Positions 7,799-13,814 of a DNA stretch of 16,731 bases are shown piece by piece. The stretch comes from Dehalococcoidia bacterium (GTDB lineage: Bacteria > Chloroflexota > Dehalococcoidia > GIF9 > AB-539-J10), in contig JAUWGZ010000022.1 in the NCBI GenBank assembly GCA_030606165.1, positions 1 to 16,731 on the forward strand, written 5' to 3'. Position 1 is the stretch's first letter; the number at the start of each line of letters is the position of its first letter. The position numbers and the translations under genes are program-made. The notes below the pieces were generated by a model. It saw nothing but the letters and a program-made list of their open reading frames with translations. It did not search any database and was not told the DNA's origin.

Positions 7799-8621
7799 CT
7801 TGCTTCCTCCGTTTAAGAATCATTTTATCCGACGTTTTACGGCGACGTGTCTTAGCCCCCAAAGCTGGTTTCCCCCACGGGGTTTTCGGAGGCATCCCCC
7901 GGGGAGCCCTGCCTTCCCCACCCCCATGGGGGTGGTCCCGAGGAGTCATAGCAGAACCCCTGACCGAAGGTCGCCAACCTGACCATCTCCTAGTCCCAGC
8001 TTTACCTAATTTTATATTTCCGTGGTCAACATTGCCTATCTGACCAATAGTAGCCCAGCACCTGTGGTGAAATTTACGCAGTTCACCCGAAGGGAGTTTA
8101 AGTACAACATATTGGCCCTCCTTGCTTATAATTGGGGCAGAACTTCCTGCGCTATGAATAAGCTTTCCTCCTTTGCCCGGCTCAAACTCAACATTATGCA
8201 CTAAAGTTCCCACAGGGATGGACTCCAATGGCAGAGCATTCCCAAGCTTTATATCAACATCATCGCCTGCCTGTATGATATCACCTAACTTGATGCCCAA
8301 AGGGGCGAGTATATAGCGCTTTTCTCCGTCAGCATAATGAATTAGGGCAATGCGAGCTGACCTATTAGGGTCATATTCAATGGAAGCCACCTTCCCTGGA
8401 ACGGTAATTTTATCCCTCTTAAAATCGATAAGGCGAAGTTTACGCTTACTGCCGCCACCTCGGTGACGCACAGTTATAACACCTCGGCTATTACGTCCTG
8501 CCTTCTTTTTCAGCGGCGCCAGTAAGGATTTCTCGGGAGCTACCTTGGTCAGCTCTTCAAAAGTAGCGCCAGACATAAATCTCCTGCCTGGAGAAGTTGG
8601 TTTATAAGTCCTTAATCCCAC
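7782..8621 (-). CDS. rplB: 50S ribosomal protein L2 (uL2), GTG start
   Basis: uL2 is a core protein near the peptidyl-transferase centre and is needed for subunit association. It has 279 residues, the normal length. The N-terminus GLRTYKPTSPGRR, the RNA-binding GRNSRGVITVRHRGGG (about 42-57) and the C-terminal DHPHGGGEGR are clear. Just before the last motif the usual MNPVDHP reads MTPRDHP (Thr226, Arg228). The start is GTG, with an AGGAG that overlaps the stop region of the preceding small gene and lies 6-7 nt upstream. Confidence 0.98.
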   Translation of the reverse strand: MGLRTYKPTSPGRRFMSGATFEELTKVAPEKSLLAPLKKKAGRNSRGVITVRHRGGGSKRKLRLIDFKRDKITVPGKVASIEYDPNRSARIALIHYADGEKRYILAPLGIKLGDIIQAGDDVDIKLGNALPLESIPVGTLVHNVEFEPGKGGKLIHSAGSSAPIISKEGQYVVLKLPSGELRKFHHRCWATIGQIGNVDHGNIKLGKAGTRRWSGWRPSVRGSAMTPRDHPHGGGEGRAPRGMPPKTPWGKPALGAKTRRRKTSDKMILKRRKQDVTVA

Positions 8622-8631
8622 GAATCGCTCC

Positions 8632-8727
8632 TTATTTGTGCGTCCTTTGCCAGCGAGTTTTTTTAAGAAGTTTCTTATGCCTGTGCTTCGACATCTTCTT
8701 TTTTCTCCACTTAGTGACTGCGCCCAT
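8632..8727 (-). CDS. Small basic ribosomal protein of the bS22 / AURKAIP1-COX24 (mS38) family
   Basis: I found this 31-codon gene by reading the 105-bp gap between rplW and rplB. It starts MGAVTKWRKKKMSK and ends LLKKTRWQRTHK. The ATG shares one base with the rplW stop (TAATG), and its TAA is followed at once by the rplB Shine-Dalgarno (TAAGGAG). More than half of the residues are Lys, Arg or His. The pattern MGxVxKxR[KR]K[KR]M, then K-x2-H-[KR]-K-L-L-x2-T-R-x-Q-R, matches what I recall of mycobacterial bS22 (33 residues, on the 30S subunit) and the C-terminal domain of mitochondrial mS38/AURKAIP1 and yeast Cox24. A structural 30S role is therefore inferred. Gene-calling length cut-offs would miss it. 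An A7 run lies inside (at CTTAAAAAAACT). bTHX is a different family and does not fit. Confidence 0.88.
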   Translation of the reverse strand: MGAVTKWRKKKMSKHRHKKLLKKTRWQRTHK

Positions 8728-9011
8728 TAGACACCCTCAAAAAAAGTAATTTTGTGTCCCGGTGCCAAGGTAACTATTGCCTTTTTCCAGGGTGAGTTAG
8801 TTACTTGTCTCCTGCCAAACCTTCTTGTCTTCCCAGGCACCGTCATCACATTAACTTTGCTTACCTTTACCTTAAAAGCTTGTTCCACTGCCTTCTCAAT
8901 CTGAGACTTGGTAGCCTTGCCTGCTACCTCAAAGGCATATTTATCTTCCTCCTTAAGCGAGGTAGCCTTCTCCGTAATTAAAGGACGCCGCAGAACTTCG
9001 TAAAGATGCAA
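8727..9011 (-). CDS. rplW: 50S ribosomal protein L23 (uL23), TTG start
   Basis: uL23 sits at the tunnel exit and is the docking site for trigger factor and SRP. I choose the TTG at 9011 (94 residues, starting MHLYEVLRRPLITEK, the typical L23 N-terminus). A GGAG lies 8 nt upstream, and the gene then begins one base after the rplD stop. A longer reading from a TTG at 9035 lacks a Shine-Dalgarno and adds eight residues that only duplicate the end of rplD in another frame. The C-terminal half, VSKVNVMTVPGKTRRFGRR, is characteristic. Its stop overlaps the next small gene. Confidence 0.96.
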   Translation of the reverse strand: MHLYEVLRRPLITEKATSLKEEDKYAFEVAGKATKSQIEKAVEQAFKVKVSKVNVMTVPGKTRRFGRRQVTNSPWKKAIVTLAPGHKITFFEGV

Positions 9012-9012
9012 T

Positions 9013-9636
9013 TTATTTACTCCAAATTTGCTCAATGTTGCGTATTGCCGGTACAGTAGCTACCAGCATTTCATAGGAAAGCAGATCCAATACATTAATT
9101 AGAGCCGAAGGTAGGACTTTGACTTCAGGCAAATTAGCCGCTGATTTAACCACATTGGGTGTGGACTGAGCAGTAAGAATTAAAGTTGAGGAACCAATGC
9201 CGAGCGAGGACAGAACATCTATCATGTCTTTTGTCTTGGGTCCCTTAAAATCAAGTTCCTGTACCAGTTTTATATTTCCCTCTCTGATTTTAGCTGAGAG
9301 GAGGCATTTCAAAGCTAACTGCCTCATTTTCTTGGGCATCGATTGGCGATAGGTGCGTGGCTTGGGGCCAAAAACTACCCCGCCTCCCCTGAGAAGGGGT
9401 GATTTTATATCCCCCCTTCGCGCTCTGCCAGTATGCTTTTGGGCATAAAGTTTTCTTGTACTCCCAATCACTTCCCCCCTTGTCTTGGTAGACGCAGTAC
9501 CCTGGCGCCTACTGGCTAATTGTCTAGTCATTGCCTGGTGAACCACTGCCTCATTAAAGGGAAGAGCAAAAATGGCTTGGCTAAGCTCTATTTGGTCAAC
9601 GACTTCACCGTTTAAGCTATAAACTGGCACTTGCAC
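9013..9636 (-). CDS. rplD: 50S ribosomal protein L4 (uL4), GTG start
   Basis: uL4 lines the exit tunnel constriction. In gammaproteobacteria it also represses the S10 operon. It has 207 residues. The long tunnel loop with GEVIGSTRKLYAQKHTGRARRGDIKSPLLRGGGVVFGPKPR (about 54-94) is the family's most conserved part, and MPKKMRQLALKCLLSAK follows. Two GTG codons are possible starts, at 9636 (used here) and 9630. The AGGA upstream is better spaced (7 nt) for 9630, so the protein may begin two residues later. There is no S10 leader upstream because the genes are contiguous. Confidence 0.97.
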   Translation of the reverse strand: MQVPVYSLNGEVVDQIELSQAIFALPFNEAVVHQAMTRQLASRRQGTASTKTRGEVIGSTRKLYAQKHTGRARRGDIKSPLLRGGGVVFGPKPRTYRQSMPKKMRQLALKCLLSAKIREGNIKLVQELDFKGPKTKDMIDVLSSLGIGSSTLILTAQSTPNVVKSAANLPEVKVLPSALINVLDLLSYEMLVATVPAIRNIEQIWSK

Positions 9637-9642
9637 TTCCTG

Positions 9643-10269
9643 TTACCCTACTTTCTCAATTACTAACAGCTCCCCATTGGCTCCAGGTACTGTACCCTTC
9701 ACCAAAAGCAAGTTGCGCTCGGGGTCAGCTTGAATTACTTCAAGATTACGCGCTGTGACTCTCCTATTTCCCATATGCCCCGCCATGCGTTTCCCTTTAA
9801 GCACCCGACCGGGAAAAGTGGTAGCTCCAATTGAACCAGGGGCGCGATGGCGGTCAGTTTGACCATGGGTCTTTGGCCCACCTGCAAAATGATGCCGCTT
9901 AACCACGCCAGCAAAGCCCCTGCCCTTAGAAATGCCAGCGACATTTATCAAGTCACCATGCTTCAGGAAGCCAACATCCACTTTGTCACCACGCTTGACC
10001 GAGCTAATATCATCAGTCCTGAATTCGCGAAGATAGCGAACATTCTCTAAGCCTCGCAGATGTCCCTTCTCTGGAGAGCTAAGCTGAGATTGCTTCACTT
10101 TGTTCTCAATAAAGCCCACTTGGATAGCATCATAACCATCCCTGTCCCGGCTTTTTATCTGAGTTACCACAGAAGGCCCAGCTTGAATAGCGGTTACCGC
10201 CACCGTCTCTCCGCTTTCCTGAAACAGTTGCGTCATGCCTATTTTCTTACCAATAATGCCTGGAAACAT
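9643..10269 (-). CDS. rplC: 50S ribosomal protein L3 (uL3)
   Basis: uL3 is an early assembly protein whose extension reaches the peptidyl-transferase centre. It has 208 residues. GIIGKKIGMTQLF at the N-terminus, GRGFAGVVKRHHFAGGPKTHG and HRAPGSIGATTFPGRVLKGKRMAGHMGNRRVT are the L3 signatures. It follows rpsJ by 8 nt. I see no Shine-Dalgarno in front of the ATG, so re-initiation from rpsJ is the likely mode. The first residues (MFPG) differ slightly from the usual MIG/MKG start. Confidence 0.98.
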   Translation of the reverse strand: MFPGIIGKKIGMTQLFQESGETVAVTAIQAGPSVVTQIKSRDRDGYDAIQVGFIENKVKQSQLSSPEKGHLRGLENVRYLREFRTDDISSVKRGDKVDVGFLKHGDLINVAGISKGRGFAGVVKRHHFAGGPKTHGQTDRHRAPGSIGATTFPGRVLKGKRMAGHMGNRRVTARNLEVIQADPERNLLLVKGTVPGANGELLVIEKVG

Positions 10270-10277
10270 GGTTTTAA

Positions 10278-10586
10278 CTATAACTTAATATCTATCTCCA
10301 CTCCAGATGCCAAGTCAAGCTGACTCAGGGCATCTATAGTCTTGGAACTTGGCTGCAAAACGTCAACTAACCTCTTATGAGTCCTGATCTCAAACTGTTC
10401 CCTGGAATCTTTATCGATGTTAGAGGAACGAATAACACAAAATTTTTCGATATCTGTGGGTAAAGGTACTGGGCCAACCACGATAGCCCCGGTACGCTCC
10501 ACTGCATCTATTATTTGCTTTACTGCCTGATCAACTAACCTATGATCGAAGCTTTTGATTTTGATACGAACCTTTTGCTCAGTCAT
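10278..10586 (-). CDS. rpsJ: 30S ribosomal protein S10 (uS10)
   Basis: uS10 is a head protein and, as NusE, a partner of NusB/NusG in antitermination. It has 102 residues. The family blocks are FDHRLVDQAVKQIIDAVERTGA, GPVPLPT, and SREQFEIRTHKRLVDVLQPSSKTIDAL. The ATG overlaps the fusA stop as ATGA. In many bacteria tuf, or a promoter and L4-responsive leader, lies here. In this genome S10 is joined directly to the str block. Confidence 0.99.
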   Translation of the reverse strand: MTEQKVRIKIKSFDHRLVDQAVKQIIDAVERTGAIVVGPVPLPTDIEKFCVIRSSNIDKDSREQFEIRTHKRLVDVLQPSSKTIDALSQLDLASGVEIDIKL

Positions 10587-12646
10587 CTAGTTCTTCCCAT
10601 TCTAGTCGTAATTTGCTCAGTCAAATTGGCAGGTAATTCTTCATAGTGATGAAACTGCATAGTATGACTTGCCCTCCCTTGACTGAGCGACCTCAAATCT
10701 CCAGCGAAACCAAAGGTTTCCGCTAGAGGAACAAGGCAACGCACACTGGAGAAATCATCGCGACCCTCAATGCCCTCGATATGAGCTCTTCGAGAGCTTA
10801 AATCGCCAACGATGTCTCCCATGAACTGATTGGGAGTTGTTATTTCCACCTCCATAATTGGCTCGAGAATAATGGGCTTAGCTTTATCCATCCCATCCCT
10901 CATAGCCATGAAAGCCGCCATCTTGAAAGCCAGGCCCGAGGAATCGACCTCATGAAAACTACCGTCATATAAAGTCACCCTCACATCTATTACGGGATAA
11001 CCAGCTAATCCTCCACTTTGTAAAGCTGACTTGACACCGGCTTTTACTGAGGGAGTAAATTCCTTAGGTATAGCCCCACTTCGAATCTGGTCGCGAAACT
11101 CGAATCCACTGCCACGCTCGCCTGGCTCAATTCTAAGCCAGACGTGCCCGTATTGCCCCTTACCACCGGATTGACGGATAAATCTCCCTTCAGAGTCCAC
11201 AGGAAGGGTGATTGTTTCCCTATAAGCGACCTGAGGCTTACCAGCGTTGACCTTCATGCCATATTCGCGGAACATGCGCTCCATTAATACCTCGAGATGA
11301 AGTTCACCCATCCCCGAGATTAAAGTTTGGCCTGTTTCTTTGTCATGGTAAATCTTGAAGGAGGGATCCTCCATAGCAAGTTTAGCCAGTGTATCATCTA
11401 ACTTGTCCTGGTCGGCCTTAGTTTTGGGCTCAACAGCCATGGAAAGCACCGGCTCAGCAAATCGTATGGGCTCAAAGAGCACTGGTCGTGTGGGCTCGCA
11501 AAGGGTATCCCCTGTGGAGGTCATCTTAAGTCCCAGACTAGCTACAATGCTTCCGGTCTCAGTATGGTCGATCTCCTCACGGTGGTTGGCATGCATAACA
11601 TATAATTTCCCTAGCCTCTCTTTTTTATCTATGGTAGAGTTCAACACTTGTGCTCCGGCCTTTACCCTGCCTGAGTATACCCGTAAGTAGACCAGTCGGC
11701 CCATAAATGGGTCAGAGACCGTTTTAAATGCCAATGCGGAAAAAGGTTCATCATCACTCGCTAGACGAAGTATTCCCTCTCCATTTTTAGGATTTATAGC
11801 CGAAATGGCAGGAATATCTAGCGGCGAGGGGAGATAATCTACAATAGCATCAAGCAATAACTGGATGCCTCTATCTCTCAATGCACTACCACAAAAGACG
11901 GGCACCACACAGTTAGCAATGGTCAGCCTTCTTATAGCTGCCTTAATTTGGGAGGCAGAGATGTCCTGCCCATCGAGGTATGGTAGCATAATCTGCTCAT
12001 CGAGTTCAGCTAAGTTTCCAATTAATGCTTGACGATGCTTGGCCAGCAAAGTCTCACTGTCCTCAATTGAAGCTGAGTCAAGATCAGGGAAAGCAATAAT
12101 TTTATTTTCCACAAGGTCGATAATGCCCCGAAAGTCCTTTTCACTTCCTATGGGGAGTTGTAGAGGTAATGCCTTGATTCGCAATCTTTCGTTAATCATG
12201 GTCACCGTGTGATGAAAATCAGCGCCAATCCTGTCCATTTTGTTAATAAAGCAAACCCTGGCCACGCCGTATTTATCTGCCTGGCGCCACACAGCCTCTG
12301 ATTGAGCTTCCACCCCAGCTACACCATCGAAAATCACAACACCACCATCTAATACGCGAAGGCTACGCTCCACCTCAGCGGTGAAATCCACATGCCCAGG
12401 GGTATCGATGATGTTTATACAATGTTCGCGCCAATGACAAGTGGTAGCTGCTGAAGTAATGGTAATACCGCGTTCTCTTTCTTGCTCCATCCAATCCATT
12501 ACTGCAGTTCCCTCATCTACGCTTCCGACCTTGTAAGTACGCCTTGTGTAATGTAATATCATTTCCGTAGCCGTGGTCTTACCAGCATCTATATGAGCAA
12601 TGATCCCTATATTCCGTATTTTTTCCAAAGGGAAAGTCCGCGACAT
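10583..12646 (-). CDS. fusA: Elongation factor G
   Basis: EF-G is the GTPase that drives translocation on the ribosome. I choose the ATG at 12646 (687 residues, beginning MSRTFPLEKIRNIGIIAH, the typical start) with AAGGA about 7-8 nt upstream. A GTG at 12682 would add 12 residues and cannot be excluded. GTPase motifs are AHIDAGKTT (17-25), the switch RGITIT (59-64), DTPGH (81-85) and NKMD (135-138). The domain IV tip FHEVDSSGLAFK and the C-terminal QGRASHTMQF are canonical. The stretch after the P-loop reads ATEMILHYTRR rather than the commoner TTERxLYYTGR, a mild divergence. It overlaps rpsJ by 4 nt, and tuf does not follow. Confidence 0.97.
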   Translation of the reverse strand: MSRTFPLEKIRNIGIIAHIDAGKTTATEMILHYTRRTYKVGSVDEGTAVMDWMEQERERGITITSAATTCHWREHCINIIDTPGHVDFTAEVERSLRVLDGGVVIFDGVAGVEAQSEAVWRQADKYGVARVCFINKMDRIGADFHHTVTMINERLRIKALPLQLPIGSEKDFRGIIDLVENKIIAFPDLDSASIEDSETLLAKHRQALIGNLAELDEQIMLPYLDGQDISASQIKAAIRRLTIANCVVPVFCGSALRDRGIQLLLDAIVDYLPSPLDIPAISAINPKNGEGILRLASDDEPFSALAFKTVSDPFMGRLVYLRVYSGRVKAGAQVLNSTIDKKERLGKLYVMHANHREEIDHTETGSIVASLGLKMTSTGDTLCEPTRPVLFEPIRFAEPVLSMAVEPKTKADQDKLDDTLAKLAMEDPSFKIYHDKETGQTLISGMGELHLEVLMERMFREYGMKVNAGKPQVAYRETITLPVDSEGRFIRQSGGKGQYGHVWLRIEPGERGSGFEFRDQIRSGAIPKEFTPSVKAGVKSALQSGGLAGYPVIDVRVTLYDGSFHEVDSSGLAFKMAAFMAMRDGMDKAKPIILEPIMEVEITTPNQFMGDIVGDLSSRRAHIEGIEGRDDFSSVRCLVPLAETFGFAGDLRSLSQGRASHTMQFHHYEELPANLTEQITTRMGRTR

Positions 12647-12688
12647 GAGCTTATCCTTTACATCAAGTACTGCTTTTAACACGATTTC

Positions 12689-13162
12689 TCACCAGCGATA
12701 GTGAGCAAAGGCTTTGTTAGCCTCTGCCATCTTGTGAAGATCATCACGTTTCTTGATTGCTGTCCCCCGCCCATTGACAGCGTCAACCAACTCGCTTGCC
12801 AGCTTTTCTTCCATAGATTTGCCACTACGAGCTCGCGCTGAAGCAATGAGCCATCTCATGGCAAGAGCGCGCCCCCGCTCTTCTCCCACCTCCATAGGAA
12901 CTTGATAGGTAGCCCCACCAACACGGCGTGATTTAACCATGAGAAGCGGCGCAGCATTTCTAATTGCCCGCTCTAAGGCTTCTCCAGGATCACTGTTCAC
13001 TTGCTGAGCAGTGAGTTGCAAGGCATTATAGACAATGCGCTCGGCTGTAGCTTTTTGCCCTCGTAGCATAAGCCTATTAATAAATTTAGCCACCATGATG
13101 CTGTTATATTTAGCATCGGGTGATGGTATTCTTTTTACTACTTTTCTAGCTCCTCTTGGCAT
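12689..13162 (-). CDS. rpsG: 30S ribosomal protein S7 (uS7)
   Basis: uS7 nucleates assembly of the 30S head and contacts E-site tRNA. It has 157 residues. MPRGARKVVKRIPSPDAKY at the N-terminus, the LMLRGQKATAERIVYNAL helix, the NAAPLLMVKSRRVGGATYQVPMEV hairpin and ALAMRWLIASAR are all standard. It starts 12 nt after rpsL. In E. coli S7 represses its own operon from the rpsL-rpsG gap; the gap here is too short to hold that structure. Confidence 0.99.
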   Translation of the reverse strand: MPRGARKVVKRIPSPDAKYNSIMVAKFINRLMLRGQKATAERIVYNALQLTAQQVNSDPGEALERAIRNAAPLLMVKSRRVGGATYQVPMEVGEERGRALAMRWLIASARARSGKSMEEKLASELVDAVNGRGTAIKKRDDLHKMAEANKAFAHYRW

Positions 13163-13174
13163 TTGACATCCTTG

Positions 13175-13588
13175 CTATTTTTGTGCCTTGGCCCCATACC
13201 TGCTGCGACCTTGCTTTCGATTAGCTACTCCTTCAGTGTCCAAGGTGCCACGGATAATATGGTAGCGAATTCCAGGAACGTCCTTAACTCGGCCACCACG
13301 AATCAAGACTACCGAGTGTTCCTGCAAATTATGTCCTTCGCCAGGAATATAAGCGGTTACTTCCATACCGTTGGTCAGTCTAACGCGGGCAACTTTACGC
13401 AATGCCGAGTTGGGCTTCTTAGGTGTAACCGTCTTTACCAGGATGCACACACCTCTTTTTTGAGGCGATCCTTGAGCCCATCTAATTTCCCCTTTCATCG
13501 TATTTCGGGTGTAATGCAATGCTGGGACATCGCTTTTCTTTCCCATCTTCTGTCGCCCTTTACGAACAAGTTGATTAACTGTTGGCAT
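13175..13588 (-). CDS. rpsL: 30S ribosomal protein S12 (uS12)
   Basis: uS12 monitors codon-anticodon geometry at the decoding centre. It has 137 residues. TVTPKKPNSALRKVARV holds the lysine (Lys57) equivalent to E. coli Lys43. GGRVKDVPG holds Asp103, the equivalent of the residue that RimO methylthiolates in E. coli, and both are the wild-type, streptomycin-sensitive residues. About 13 residues (around 25-38) are inserted between VPAL and SPQKRGVC compared with E. coli. Insertions at this place are known in Firmicutes. It is the first gene of the ribosomal run, preceded by a promoter and structured leader, with AGGGGA about 8 nt before the ATG. Confidence 0.99.
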   Translation of the reverse strand: MPTVNQLVRKGRQKMGKKSDVPALHYTRNTMKGEIRWAQGSPQKRGVCILVKTVTPKKPNSALRKVARVRLTNGMEVTAYIPGEGHNLQEHSVVLIRGGRVKDVPGIRYHIIRGTLDTEGVANRKQGRSRYGAKAQK

Positions 13589-13718
13589 TACTATATTCCC
13601 CTATTTTAGGCAATCAAAAAGCCGTCTGGTTATATGCCGTCTACTCTAGGAAAATCTGCTCGGCTTCAGCCAGCCGGCTTTTATAACTCTCTACGTTTTA
13701 CCTTCTAGTAGACTCCAA
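13589..13718 (-). ncRNA. Structured 5' leader of the ribosomal operon, possible attenuator
   Basis: This stretch of about 130 nt lies between the predicted transcription start and rpsL. It contains two perfect long-range pairings. GTCTACT (13707-13713) pairs with AGTAGAC (13639-13645), and AAAAGCCG (13675-13682) pairs with CGGCTTTT (13617-13624), which ends in a U5 run. The arms interleave, so the pairings either form a pseudoknot or exclude one another. A hairpin GCTGGC-TGAA-GCCGAGC and a repeated AGACGGC (13636-13642 and 13621-13627) lie within. This resembles a regulated ribosomal-protein leader, but I recognise no known family and folding was done by eye only. The remaining part of the 226-bp gap holds the promoter. 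Confidence 0.45.
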
Positions 13719-13724
13719 CTTACT

Positions 13725-13753
13725 AATTTAACACAAGGTAATTGGGATGTCAA
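13725..13753 (-). promoter_or_regulatory. Sigma-70-type promoter of the str-S10-spc run
   Basis: A perfect -35 box TTGACA (13748-13753) is followed by a 17-nt spacer and TAAATT (13725-13730), four of six matches to the -10 consensus, with TG two bases upstream as in extended -10 promoters. The predicted start is near 13718, about 130 nt before rpsL. This is the only good promoter I saw for the whole run of about 26 genes. I did not scan inside genes exhaustively. Confidence 0.7.
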
Positions 13754-13766
13754 CTAGCGCAGTTGA
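13750..13766. promoter_or_regulatory. Inverted repeat overlapping the -35 box
   Basis: TCAACT and AGTTGA form a perfect 6-bp dyad around a 5-nt centre (GCGCT), and its right half overlaps the TTGACA box. It could be a repressor or activator site, or chance. It is not followed by a T-run, so it is unlikely to be a terminator for the upstream gene. Confidence 0.3.
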
Positions 13767-13814
13767 TGTTGATTTTGAGAAGAAGATATACAAAGCTAAT
13801 AGATGCTATTTCAA

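Noticed and set aside
8632..8727. Identification of the small basic gene as bTHX (Thermus-type small S31e-like protein)
   Set aside because: bTHX starts with a GKGDRRT-type segment, which is absent. The MGxV...KKM...KLLxxTR pattern fits bS22/mS38 instead.
13163..13609. Open frame of 148 codons on the plus strand opposite rpsL, and many similar plus-strand frames across the ribosomal genes
   Set aside because: They are antisense shadows of highly conserved genes, with no family resemblance and no ribosome-binding sites.
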